Source: Hyphomicrobiales bacterium
Lineage (GTDB): Bacteria > Pseudomonadota > Alphaproteobacteria > Rhizobiales > Rhizobiaceae
DNA length: 55,369 nt
Assembly (NCBI GenBank): GCA_900465665.1
Contig: UBJO01000001.1
Location: 1-55,369 of the forward strand
Reading direction: 5' to 3'
The notes below the pieces were generated by a model. The model saw only the letters and a list, made by a program, of their open reading frames with translations. It searched no databases and was not told the DNA's origin. The position numbers and the translations under genes were made by a program. Positions 18,654-26,556 of the stretch are shown here, one piece after another. The first letter of the stretch is position 1. Every line of letters starts with the position of its first letter.

Positions 18654-19949
18654 CTATACCCGTTCCGGCCGTTCAAAACCCATGCGATCGCGCAGGGTGT
18701 TGCCCTCGTACTCGGTCCGGTAGATGCCTCGCTCCTGAAGGATCGGCACGACCATGTCGACGAAATCGGTCAGGCCATCAGGGAAGTGCGACGGCATGAT
18801 GTTGAAACCGTCCGCAGCGCCGGTTTTGAACCAGGTCTCGAGCGTGTCGGCGATGTATTCCGGCGTGCCGCAGAGCACCCAATGCCCGCGCGCCGCGGCC
18901 ATGAGGTTGTAGACATCCCGCAGCCGCATGTTCTCGCGCCGCGCCTTGTCCAGCATGACCTTGGCGAAGGCGTGGTAATTGTCCGATGGCTTCAGGTCGT
19001 CGGGAATGGGACCATCTAGATCGTAGACGCTCATGTCGATGCCGAAGCGATCGGACAGCAGCGACAGCGCATTGGTCTCGCTGATGAAACCCTGAAGCGC
19101 CGCGAGTTTGTCGTGCGCCTCGCGCTCGGTGCGTCCGACGATCGGCATGAGACCCGGCAGGATGACCATGCTGTCTTCAGCACGACCATATTTCGGCAGG
19201 CGATCCTTGACGGAGCGGTAAAAGGCACGCGCCTCGTCGAGATCCTGTGTGACCGAGAAGACCACGTCGGCCGACTTGGCCGCCAGTTCCTGGCCGGGAC
19301 CAGACCCGCCGGCCTGCAGGATGATCGGCTGGCCCTGTGGCGAGCGGCCGATGTTCAGCGGTCCCTTGACCTTGAAGTGTGCTCCCGCGTGGTCGAGGCA
19401 GCGAACCTTGGCCGGATCGATGTAAAGGCCCGTCTCGCGATCCGCGACGATCGCATCGTCCGCCCAGCAATCCCAGAGGCCGCGAACGACAGTCAGGAAT
19501 TCCTCAGCGATCTCGTAGCGCTTGGCGTGATCGGGATGGATGGTCCCGAAATTCGCAGCCGCCGTCGGGTTCGCTGTCGTCACCGCATTCCAGGCGGCGC
19601 GACCGCCGCTGAGGTGATCGAGCGACGCGAAAACGCGGGCGACCGTGAAGGGATCGCTGTAGGTGGTCGAGACTGTGGCGCCGAGGCCGATATGCTTCGT
19701 CGCGCCGGCGACGGCCGAGAGCAGCGTCAGCGGCTCGAGCCGAGCCGTGTAGGAAGGATGCGCTGCAGGATCGGCGTGCAGGTTGTCGCCCATGAAGATC
19801 AGGTCGAACAGGCCGCGCTCGGCTTCCTGCGCGATGGCGCGGACCTGGTCGATATTCTGGAAACTATCGACCGCGCCCGGCATCCGCCATCCGGCGACGT
19901 GGCTGCCGGTACCGAGAAGGAAGAGGCCGAAGTGAATCTTGCGTGTCAT
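18654..19949 (-). CDS. LLM-class flavin-dependent monooxygenase (NtaA/SnaA/DszA family)
   Basis: Predicted 431-residue cytosolic TIM-barrel monooxygenase. It begins KIHFGLFLLGTGSHVAGWR and has the family blocks FDLIFMGDNLH, GLGATVSTTYSDPFTVARVFASLDHLSGGRAAWNAVTT, HPDHAKRYEIAEEFLTVVRGLWD and SPQGQPIILQAGGSGPGQELAA. Relatives (NtaA, DszA, RutA, HcbA1) use reduced flavin and O2, several through a flavin-N5-oxide, to break C-N or C-S bonds in amides, heterocycles or aminopolycarboxylates. It is in an operon with an NMT1/THI5-type importer and a flavin reductase, which suggests oxidative opening of an imported N-heterocycle. Exact substrate unknown. Eight bases separate it from the second permease gene. 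Confidence 0.92.
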   Translation of the reverse strand: MTRKIHFGLFLLGTGSHVAGWRMPGAVDSFQNIDQVRAIAQEAERGLFDLIFMGDNLHADPAAHPSYTARLEPLTLLSAVAGATKHIGLGATVSTTYSDPFTVARVFASLDHLSGGRAAWNAVTTANPTAAANFGTIHPDHAKRYEIAEEFLTVVRGLWDCWADDAIVADRETGLYIDPAKVRCLDHAGAHFKVKGPLNIGRSPQGQPIILQAGGSGPGQELAAKSADVVFSVTQDLDEARAFYRSVKDRLPKYGRAEDSMVILPGLMPIVGRTEREAHDKLAALQGFISETNALSLLSDRFGIDMSVYDLDGPIPDDLKPSDNYHAFAKVMLDKARRENMRLRDVYNLMAAARGHWVLCGTPEYIADTLETWFKTGAADGFNIMPSHFPDGLTDFVDMVVPILQERGIYRTEYEGNTLRDRMGFERPERV

Positions 19950-19956
19950 GCTATGC

Positions 19957-20715
19957 TTATCTCCAGAAGACGTAACGCCGCTCGGCGAAGCTGATCGCGC
20001 CGAAGAACACGAGGCTGATCGTCGAGGCGACGATGATGGCCGCCCAGACCTTGACGAAGTCGATCTGCAGAACCGCCTGATAGATCACCCAGCCGAGGCC
20101 GCCATAAGCGCCGAGCATCTCGGTGACGATGGCCACCAGCACGCTGCGCACCGTGGAGACGCGCATGCCGGCGATGATCAGCGGCAGCGCGGTCGGCAGG
20201 CGCAGCCGCCAGACGATGGCAAACTGTCCGGCGCCGAAGGAGCGGATGAGATCGACCGTCTTGCGGTCGATCCGGTCGAGGCCGGCGATGGTGCTGAGAA
20301 AGATCGTGAAGGAGACGGCGATCGCTACCATCACCACCTTCGACGTCATGCCCATGCCGAACCAGAGCAGGACGAGCGGCGAATAGGCGACGACGGGGAC
20401 CGAATTGATGGCGGTCGCCAGCGGCAGGACGACACCGCGCGCGGCGGGGATGACGGTGACGAGGACGGCGAGCGACATGCCGATGGCGCAGCCGATCACA
20501 TAACCCGCAAGTGCTTCACCCGCCGTATAGGCGGTGGCGTCGAGAAGATTGCGAGCGTCCGAGACCATTCCGGAGAGAATGCTGGAAACCGAAGGCATCA
20601 CATAGGCGGGCAGGTTGAAGCCGCGCGCTGCCAGTTCCCATATAACCGCGATGAGCAGCGCGCCGGCGATGCCGCGGCCGATCTGGCGCAGGTTGTCCGT
20701 GCGTTGAGTGCTCAT
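19957..20715 (-). CDS. ABC importer permease 2 (BPD_transp_1, SsuC/TauC/ThiX type)
   Basis: Predicted 252-residue inner-membrane permease, about six helices. The EAA loop that docks the ATPase is seen as DLIRSFGAGQFAIVWRLRLPTALPLIIAG. The start ATG at 20715 overlaps the stop of permease 1 by four bases (ATGA), much better than the long open frame upstream. It pairs with permease 1 to form a heterodimeric channel, unlike SsuC or TauC systems that use one permease. The closest paralogue in the window is the permease at 41381-42139. Confidence 0.93.
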   Translation of the reverse strand: MSTQRTDNLRQIGRGIAGALLIAVIWELAARGFNLPAYVMPSVSSILSGMVSDARNLLDATAYTAGEALAGYVIGCAIGMSLAVLVTVIPAARGVVLPLATAINSVPVVAYSPLVLLWFGMGMTSKVVMVAIAVSFTIFLSTIAGLDRIDRKTVDLIRSFGAGQFAIVWRLRLPTALPLIIAGMRVSTVRSVLVAIVTEMLGAYGGLGWVIYQAVLQIDFVKVWAAIIVASTISLVFFGAISFAERRYVFWR

Positions 20716-21509
20716 TTCTCGATCCCCCAGAAGACGATATGGCGCTCGGCCCAGGAAACGAGGCCATAGAGCCCCATGCCAAGACAGGCGGAGACGACGA
20801 TGGTTGCCCAGATGCCGACGACGTTTTCGTTGTACATCGCCTGCAGCAGCAGCACGCCGAGGCCGGTCGTGTCGCCGAACCATTCGCCGACGATCGCACC
20901 GACGAGAGCCAGCGAAGAGGCGAGCTTCAGCGCGACGAAGATCTGCGGCAAGGCGGCCGGCAGATAGATGCGCCTCAGGATCTGCCCGTCCCTGGCGCCG
21001 AAGCTGCGCATCAGTTGAACCTGCTTCGGATCGACCGACGAAAAGCCGAGGATGGCGTTGACCGTCACCGGAAGGAAGCTGACGTAGAAGGAGATCACCG
21101 CCTTGGCGAACAGCGTGTTGCCGAACCAGAGCACGACCACGGCGCCGAAAGCGATGACCGGAATGGTCTGCGAGACGATGAAAAGTGGGAAGAACAGCTC
21201 GCGAAGCGCAGTCCAGCGATGGAAGACGACCGCGATCGCCACGCCGAACAGGCTACCGGCGACGAAGCCGAACGCCGTCTCAAGGAAGGTCCGCCACAGT
21301 CCGGCAAGATAGGCGCCGGGTGTCGCCATGATGTTGACGGCAATGGCGCTTGGGCGCGGCAGATAATAGGGGCGGATGCCGAAGGCCATGACGATCACTT
21401 CGATCGCCAGCAGCCCTACGGCCAGCCACAGGATTGGTTTCACCGCTGCGTAGATCCTGCCCGTCGAGATGACGGGCAGGTTTGTCGCGGAAGCTTTCAT
21501 TCCAGTCAC
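20712..21509 (-). CDS. ABC importer permease 1 (BPD_transp_1, SsuC/TauC/ThiX type)
   Basis: Predicted 265-residue permease. First helix KPILWLAVGLLAIEVIVMAFGI, then the family block LPRPSAIAVNI, TETAFGFVAGSLFGV-like region and the EAA loop QLMRSFGARDGQILRRIYLPAALPQIF. C-terminal blocks GEWFGDTTGLGVLLLQAM and GLVSWAERHIVFWG are near-identical in style to the permease at 40647-41396. The start overlaps the binding-protein stop by four bases. Substrate is set by the binding protein, which is NMT1/THI5-like. Confidence 0.93.
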   Translation of the reverse strand: MTGMKASATNLPVISTGRIYAAVKPILWLAVGLLAIEVIVMAFGIRPYYLPRPSAIAVNIMATPGAYLAGLWRTFLETAFGFVAGSLFGVAIAVVFHRWTALRELFFPLFIVSQTIPVIAFGAVVVLWFGNTLFAKAVISFYVSFLPVTVNAILGFSSVDPKQVQLMRSFGARDGQILRRIYLPAALPQIFVALKLASSLALVGAIVGEWFGDTTGLGVLLLQAMYNENVVGIWATIVVSACLGMGLYGLVSWAERHIVFWGIEK

Positions 21510-22531
21510 AGGCGTCGTTCCTCGGCCGGGATCTTGTCGATGAAGGAAGCGTTGAAGGCTTTGTCAAGATCGACGGGCTTGGAGATCACGCCGTACTTGG
21601 CGAGCAATTCGTTAGCCGAACCGACGGCTGCTTTGTCGATCGCGAAGATGCCATCCGTGGAAGCTTTGCCCGCCGTCATCAGCGTCTTGATCTCGGACAG
21701 CATGAATTCCTGCTGGGCGCGGTCGAGAGTCGGCGCAATCTTCATGATGATGTCGATCGCCTCCTTCTCGTTGGCGAAGGCTTCTTTCCAACCCTTGACG
21801 CTGGCGCGCAGGAACTTCTCGACGAGCTCAGGCTTCTCGGCGGCGGTCTGTTCGGAAACGATCAGTGTATCGCGCGGGAAGGAAACGCCGCTGTCCTCGG
21901 GCACGAAGAGGTTGAGGTTTTCCTTACCGACGCGCTGGTTGATGACGTAGAGCTCGTTGTAGCGGGTGGCGGTCACGACATCGACCTGCTTGTCGACGAA
22001 GGGGGTGACGGAAACCTGCTGCGGCTGGATATCAGCTTCCTTGGGATCGATGCCGGCCTTCGACAGCATGGCCGCAAGCACGTGGTTGGCCCCGGTGAAC
22101 CAGGTCGTGATCTTCTTGCCCTTGAAATCGGCAACGCTCTGAACCGACCCGTCTTTGTGCGACACGAAGACGAATGGGGTCTGCTGATGTGCAACACCGA
22201 TGCAGACGATCGGCAGACCCTTGTCACGTCCCGCGAAGACGCTGTCAGTGCCGCCGGAGAGGCCGAACGTGTCGGCGCCGGTGGCGACGAGGTTTTCGGT
22301 CAGAAGGTTCGGTCCGCCAGGATTGATGGTGAGGTTGATGCCCTCGTCCTTGTAATAGCCCTTTTCGAGAGCGACGTAGAAGCCGGCGAACTGAGCCTGT
22401 GTAAGCCACTTCAGGCGCAGGCTGGCATCGACCATCTCCTGCGCGGAGGCCGGAGCGGCACCCATACCGAGTGCCGGAAGCGTTATGGCGGCGGCAGCGA
22501 ATGCTGCGATGACGTTACGTCTGTTAAGCAT
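21506..22531 (-). CDS. ABC importer substrate-binding protein (NMT1/THI5-like)
   Basis: Predicted 341-residue periplasmic binding protein. A signal peptide runs to about residue 30 (NVIAAFAAAAITLPALGMGAAPASAQ). The mature protein opens with LRLKWLTQAQFAGFYVALEKGYYKDEGI and has the family blocks INPGGPNLL, GADTFGLSGGTDSVFAGRD and LPIVCIG. This family includes ThiY-type binders of thiamine pyrimidine and binders of other heterocycles and sulfonates, so a flat N-heterocycle is the best guess. The ATG at 22531 follows GAGGG. It is closely related in motif order to the protein at 39507-40514, which suggests an ancient duplication inside the island. Confidence 0.92.
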   Translation of the reverse strand: MLNRRNVIAAFAAAAITLPALGMGAAPASAQEMVDASLRLKWLTQAQFAGFYVALEKGYYKDEGINLTINPGGPNLLTENLVATGADTFGLSGGTDSVFAGRDKGLPIVCIGVAHQQTPFVFVSHKDGSVQSVADFKGKKITTWFTGANHVLAAMLSKAGIDPKEADIQPQQVSVTPFVDKQVDVVTATRYNELYVINQRVGKENLNLFVPEDSGVSFPRDTLIVSEQTAAEKPELVEKFLRASVKGWKEAFANEKEAIDIIMKIAPTLDRAQQEFMLSEIKTLMTAGKASTDGIFAIDKAAVGSANELLAKYGVISKPVDLDKAFNASFIDKIPAEERRL

Positions 22532-22584
22532 GAAACCCTCTTTTATAGTGTTCGTGACTTGTCGTTGCCTCCTCCCAGATGTGC

Positions 22585-23364
22585 TTACTGCCGGAAATCC
22601 GAGCCTTCCCTGTCCAGTTGACGCAGGAACGCCGGCCATTCCCGTTCGCCGGCAATAAGAATGTCGCCTTTGCTCTCCCAGAACTGGCGCGCCGCCTTCT
22701 CGCAAACGTCGTGTGGGGGGATGACGAGTTCGGCGCCAGAAGCGCTCGCGGCCTGGAGATCGAGCTGGATGCGTGCGGCGCGCTCGAAATAGTAGAGCAG
22801 CATGAAGGCTTCGCCGGGCGTGCGGCCGATGGTGAGGATGCCGTGATTACGCATCAGCATCACCTTGTTGTCGCCGAGATGGCTGATAAGGCGCTCCTGC
22901 TCCGCCAGATCGATTGCAACGCCTTCATAGGCATGGAAAGCCTGGCGCTGATAGAAGCGCATGGCGAACTGGCTGAGCGGCAACAGGCCGCCCTTCTGCG
23001 ACGATACGGCGACGCTGGCATCGGAATGCGTGTGCAGCACGCAGACGGCATCATGGCTCGACTTGTGCAGCGCGCCGTGAATGACGAAAGCGGCCTTGTT
23101 GACCGTGTAGGGCGTGTCGTCGAGCTTGTTGCCTTCGATGTCGATTTTCACGAGGCTCGACGCGGTTATTTCCTCGAACAGGAAACCGTAGGGGTTCAGA
23201 AGGAACTGATCCTCGTGGCCGGGCACGCGCATCGAGATATGATTGTAGATCAGATCGTCCATGCCGAGGCGGGCCACCATGCGGTAGCAGGCGGCGAGAT
23301 CGACGCGAGCCTTCCATTCGTCTTCGGCGATATGGGCCGGGCGACCCGAATAGTGGTCAGTCAT
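22585..23364 (-). CDS. Class II aldolase/adducin-family protein
   Basis: Predicted 259 residues. Zinc ligands of the fold are in CVLHTHSDASVAVSSQKGG and MLMRNHGILTIGRTPGEAF, with YNHISMRVPGHEDQFLLNPYG as the N-terminal family signature. Members are fuculose-phosphate-type aldolases, but the branch lying beside ABC importers and monooxygenases may be decarboxylases or lyases of other carbonyl compounds, and no reaction can be assigned. I use the ATG at 23364 because GAGGAAA stands eight bases before it; the ATG at 23379 has no site. It lies between the ATPase gene and the binding-protein gene of the importer, so it is co-transcribed and probably acts on the imported compound or its breakdown product. 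Confidence 0.85.
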   Translation of the reverse strand: MTDHYSGRPAHIAEDEWKARVDLAACYRMVARLGMDDLIYNHISMRVPGHEDQFLLNPYGFLFEEITASSLVKIDIEGNKLDDTPYTVNKAAFVIHGALHKSSHDAVCVLHTHSDASVAVSSQKGGLLPLSQFAMRFYQRQAFHAYEGVAIDLAEQERLISHLGDNKVMLMRNHGILTIGRTPGEAFMLLYYFERAARIQLDLQAASASGAELVIPPHDVCEKAARQFWESKGDILIAGEREWPAFLRQLDREGSDFRQ

Positions 23365-23386
23365 AATCTGTTTCCTCATGCTTCAA

Positions 23387-24322
23387 TCAGTGTCCGGCGA
23401 CCTGGAAGGACTTCATGCTTTCCTCCTCGATTGCCTTAAGAAGAGTCTTTTTCAGTGAAATGAATTCGGGAGACGTGACGATATCGGCCTTGCGCGGACG
23501 CGGCAGGTCGACAACCTGTTCGAGCTTCACCTTGCCTGGCCGCGCAGTCATGACCAGCACGCGGTCGCCGAGGAAGATAGCCTCGTCGACGTCGTGAGTG
23601 ATGAACAGAACCGTGCGCTTGTGCTTCTGCCAGACATCGAGCAGCCAGCGCTGCATCATCGTGCGGGTGAGCGCATCGAGCGCGCCGAACGGTTCGTCGA
23701 GCAGCATCAGGTCGCGCTTGAACAGGAAGGTACGCATCAGCGCCACGCGCTGGCGCATGCCGCCTGAGAGCTGGTTGGGATACTGCTTCTCGAAGCCGGC
23801 GAGACCGAACTCGGGAAGCATCTCCATCGCCAGCTTGCGAGCCTCGGCGCGCGGCATGCCCTCGATTTCAAGCGCGATGATGGCGTTGTCGATGACATTG
23901 CGCCACGGCAGCAGCAGATCACGCTGCGGCATGAAGGATACCTTGCCGAGCAGATCGGAAGCCGTGGAGCTCACGCCCTTCAGGCGCAGGATATTGCCCG
24001 CATCCGGCTCTTCCAGACCGGCAAGGATGTTGAAGAGCGTGCTCTTGCCGCAACCGGAGGGACCGACCACGGTGACCAGCTCACCAGGGCGAATGGACAC
24101 CTCAAGATCACTCAGCGCCTTCGTCGCGCCGAAGGTCTTGGAGACGTTGCGCAGCTCAATGAGCGGCTTTCCGTCATCCAGCGCATCGGCGGATTCGAGC
24201 AAGGCCGGAGCTGGGAGAGTGGCTTGCGCCTTTCGCGGTTTCAGCAACTCGATCAGCCCCATGGCGCCGGAAGCCGGACCGCGAGGAAATAGTTCGGTCG
24301 GCGTAATCGCCCTGTCAGTCAT
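23387..24322 (-). CDS. ABC importer ATPase (SsuB/TauB/ThiZ type)
   Basis: Predicted 311-residue ATPase. Walker A is GPSGCGKST, the Q-loop is FMPQRDLLLPWRN, the signature is LSGGMRQRVAL, Walker B is LMLLDEPFGALD, and the H-loop is FITHDVDEA. Subfamily features (LPWRNV, FGALDALTRTMMQRWLLDVW) match importers for nitrate, sulfonate, taurine and heterocycles. An unusual 75-residue N-terminal stretch (FPRGPASGAMGLIELLKPRKAQATL) precedes the ABC domain and has no motif I recognise. The ATG at 24322 follows AGGAG by seven bases. First gene of leftward operon 1, with a TGCATAC motif just above the ribosome site. Confidence 0.93.
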   Translation of the reverse strand: MTDRAITPTELFPRGPASGAMGLIELLKPRKAQATLPAPALLESADALDDGKPLIELRNVSKTFGATKALSDLEVSIRPGELVTVVGPSGCGKSTLFNILAGLEEPDAGNILRLKGVSSTASDLLGKVSFMPQRDLLLPWRNVIDNAIIALEIEGMPRAEARKLAMEMLPEFGLAGFEKQYPNQLSGGMRQRVALMRTFLFKRDLMLLDEPFGALDALTRTMMQRWLLDVWQKHKRTVLFITHDVDEAIFLGDRVLVMTARPGKVKLEQVVDLPRPRKADIVTSPEFISLKKTLLKAIEEESMKSFQVAGH

Positions 24323-24340
24323 GAGCACGACTCCTGTCAC

Positions 24341-24347
24341 GTATGCA
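24341..24347 (-). promoter_or_regulatory. TGCATAC motif upstream of importer operon 1
   Basis: GTATGCA on the plus strand, reading ATTTGCATAC toward the ATPase gene, 19 bases above its start codon. A second copy, TGCATACA, lies at 24499-24506. The same motif class recurs at 30668-30696, 30856-30884, 39344 and 39480. Either a GntR operator or part of a -10 region. Confidence 0.4.
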
Positions 24348-24498
24348 AATCTTCGTCGAATAAATACAAGCAAGCACCGTGCCAGATGCAGAACCACGTA
24401 ATTTTCAACCCAAAAACCTACATTTACCGCGACGGAGAGCGGTGATTAGGCCTGCAATCACCGCATCAGCGCAATAATTATACATTCTTATCATTATT

Positions 24499-24506
24499 TG
24501 CATACA
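24499..24506. promoter_or_regulatory. Second TGCATACA motif upstream of importer operon 1
   Basis: TGCATACA in an AT-rich run (TTATTTGCATACATATA), about 180 bases above the importer start. It matches the motif at 39480-39487 exactly over eight bases. Together with the terminator below, these are the only structures I see in the 366 bases between the two leftward operons. Confidence 0.4.
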
Positions 24507-24626
24507 TATACTCAATATTCGTGTTCCTGATGCGCTATTTGTTGTGCACGACGTGGGTATTTTTTAGCCATCAGACATCAAGGCTCGAAATATCGGCAAA
24601 CAGCCATTTTCGCGGATGGGCATGCG

Positions 24627-24660
24627 CAAAAAAAGACCGGGAACGACGCTGTCCCCGGTC
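24627..24660 (-). terminator. Rho-independent terminator of leftward operon 2
   Basis: On the minus strand GACCGGG pairs with CCCGGTC, followed at once by seven T (24628-24634 are A on the plus strand). It lies 29 bases past the stop of the nucleoside hydrolase gene and separates the two leftward operons. Confidence 0.85.
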
Positions 24661-24688
24661 CTCGAAAATTGACGATGAAGGCCTGGAC

Positions 24689-25627
24689 CTAGGAGAGCGC
24701 CCGCTTCATCATCCCGAAGAAACCATTGTTCGACGCCTTCTCGACAACGCGGGCGTTGACCTTGAACTCGGGCCAGCGATTGCCGAGAACTGGCGGGTGA
24801 ACGGCGGAGAATCCTCGGGTGATCTCACCCGCGGTCTCGATCCGGACAACGGCGTCGCGCGCAATCTCGATCAGATCGGAATTGAGCGCCATGGCGCAGG
24901 TCAAAGAGTCCGGATGCGTGCTGATCGGCCGACCGTAGCGCGCCTCGGCCGTCTGGCGGGGCGTGGCCGAAACCTTGCGGTAGAACTCCGACAGCGGCGT
25001 TTTCATCGCGAAGATTTCGTCGAGCTGGTCCGCTTCGAACAGGCTGGAGCGCATGGTGAGCGTCCAGGTCGAAAGCGTGATGTTGAAGCCCGCCTCGAAG
25101 ACGATCTTCGCCGCTTCCGGATCGATGAAGAAGTTATATTCCGCGCAGGGCGTGATGTTGCCGACCGAGTTGTCGGTGCCGCCCATAATCCAGAGATGGC
25201 GAACCGCCTTGGCGATGCGCGGCTCCTTCATCACCGCCAGCGCGATGTTGGTCAGCGGCGCCTGGGCGAGGATGTCGATCTCGCCGGGCTCTGCCATAAC
25301 CTTTTCGATGATCGCATCGACCGCATGCATCGTTTCAGGCCGCTGGCGGGCGATCGGCAGGTTGGCGCCGCTCATCCCATCATTGCCGTGCATGGTGGAG
25401 GCTTCCCACGGCTTGACCATCGGTCGCCGCGCACCGCAGTAAACCGGCACCTTGCCGGAGAAGCCGGCGGCCTCGATGGTCGCCAGCGCGTTTTCCACCT
25501 GCTGGTCGAAGGGCACGTTGCCGACGCAGACGGTCACCGCCTCCAGCGTCGACCCCGGCGTCTTCATGGCCAGCAGCAGGGAATAGGTATCATCCCCTGC
25601 GGTATCGGTATCGATGATAAGCCGCAT
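24689..25627 (-). CDS. Inosine/uridine-preferring nucleoside hydrolase family protein
   Basis: Predicted 312 residues, normal length. The calcium- and ribose-binding Asp cluster is at the N-terminus, LIIDTDTAGDDTYSLLLA (family pattern DxDxxxDD). Further blocks are TMHGNDGMSGANLP, LAQAPLTNIALAV, LWIMGGTDNSVGNITPCAEYNFFIDPEAAKIVFEAG and the late Asp in HPDSLTCAMAL. The enzyme hydrolyses N-glycosidic bonds of ribonucleosides to base and ribose. The start overlaps the bicupin stop by one base, so it is the last gene of leftward operon 2. Its presence hints that a nucleoside, and not only a free base, is processed. Base specificity cannot be read. Confidence 0.92.
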   Translation of the reverse strand: MRLIIDTDTAGDDTYSLLLAMKTPGSTLEAVTVCVGNVPFDQQVENALATIEAAGFSGKVPVYCGARRPMVKPWEASTMHGNDGMSGANLPIARQRPETMHAVDAIIEKVMAEPGEIDILAQAPLTNIALAVMKEPRIAKAVRHLWIMGGTDNSVGNITPCAEYNFFIDPEAAKIVFEAGFNITLSTWTLTMRSSLFEADQLDEIFAMKTPLSEFYRKVSATPRQTAEARYGRPISTHPDSLTCAMALNSDLIEIARDAVVRIETAGEITRGFSAVHPPVLGNRWPEFKVNARVVEKASNNGFFGMMKRALS

Positions 25628-26556
25628 CAGTAGAACTCGAATCCCATGGTACGGGCATGATAGTAGAGCCCGCCATCTTGCACGATCAGAAATTCGGCGC
25701 GGGTGTTGCCGTCATTGTGGTGGCTGTGTTTGGCGGCGGCGGGTGTCACCAGCGTTGCCCAGGGCGACCAGTCGCATTTCTGCTCGGCAACCATGGAATA
25801 AGCGGGATCGCCGGCAACGACCAGCGTGATGGCGGCCGAATTGTGCATGTGCGGCGGCTGCGCGCTCTTCGGCTTCAGCGTGTTCAGCGAGAGCGTCATG
25901 GTCGGCGTGATGTTGCGGGCGGCTTCGGTCTTTTCGGCCGAGAAGATCAGCGCGTGACCTGAGGTCGAGGCATTGGCGTTCGAGCTGTAGACCACATCGA
26001 GCTGATGGGTGATTTCATCGGCCGGATAGTGCACGAACTGCACTGCGGCTTCCTTGCCGGTGACCGGGGCGGAGGTGTCGAACTTCAGCTGCGGGTCGTT
26101 GCCGACCGCCCAGAAAACGCAATCATCCTTGGCGGTGATCGCCGACGCGATGCCACCCGGCAGAAGAAAGACATCGCCCTTGCCGAGCGTCGCCTTCTCG
26201 TCACCGACGACGAGGTTGGAGCTGCCCTTGATGACATACCAGATCGACGCCGTGTTCACGAGCATGGTATCCAGCGTTTCACCGGCCTTGACCACAGCAT
26301 AGCGCGCCAGCATCAGCGGCGTCGTCGCGGCAAAGCCGCATTCCATCTTCTGGGACTGGTCGCAGTTGATGAAGCCGGTCTTCCCCATCTTCATCGCCTC
26401 AGCCGGCTCGTCCATGAAGATGTGCCCCGGCACGGCGGGAAGCTTTATGTTGAAGGCATTGCCGGAATTGAAATAGCGGCTGCGCGCCTCGGCCGCGTTG
26501 GCGGGCTCGCGCGGCAATTGGACCGGCATTTCGGCCATGTCGTTGGCTGTGCTCAT
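25627..26556 (-). CDS. Bicupin protein of unknown function
   Basis: Predicted 309 residues with two cupin barrels. The first spans about 75-150 (ASIWYVIKGSSNLVVGDEKATLGKGDVFLLPGG). The second spans about 210-300 and has the likely metal ligands in QPPHMHNSAAITLVV and KHSHHNDGNTRAEFLIVQDGG. There is no signal peptide. Two ATGs in tandem are possible; the one at 26556 has the better distance from AAGGAG and overlaps the preceding stop. An M20 hydrolase beside a bicupin recalls the allantoate pair AllC/AllE, but the motifs here do not clearly match ureidoglycine aminohydrolase, so I give no reaction. Confidence 0.8.
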   Translation of the reverse strand: MSTANDMAEMPVQLPREPANAAEARSRYFNSGNAFNIKLPAVPGHIFMDEPAEAMKMGKTGFINCDQSQKMECGFAATTPLMLARYAVVKAGETLDTMLVNTASIWYVIKGSSNLVVGDEKATLGKGDVFLLPGGIASAITAKDDCVFWAVGNDPQLKFDTSAPVTGKEAAVQFVHYPADEITHQLDVVYSSNANASTSGHALIFSAEKTEAARNITPTMTLSLNTLKPKSAQPPHMHNSAAITLVVAGDPAYSMVAEQKCDWSPWATLVTPAAAKHSHHNDGNTRAEFLIVQDGGLYYHARTMGFEFY

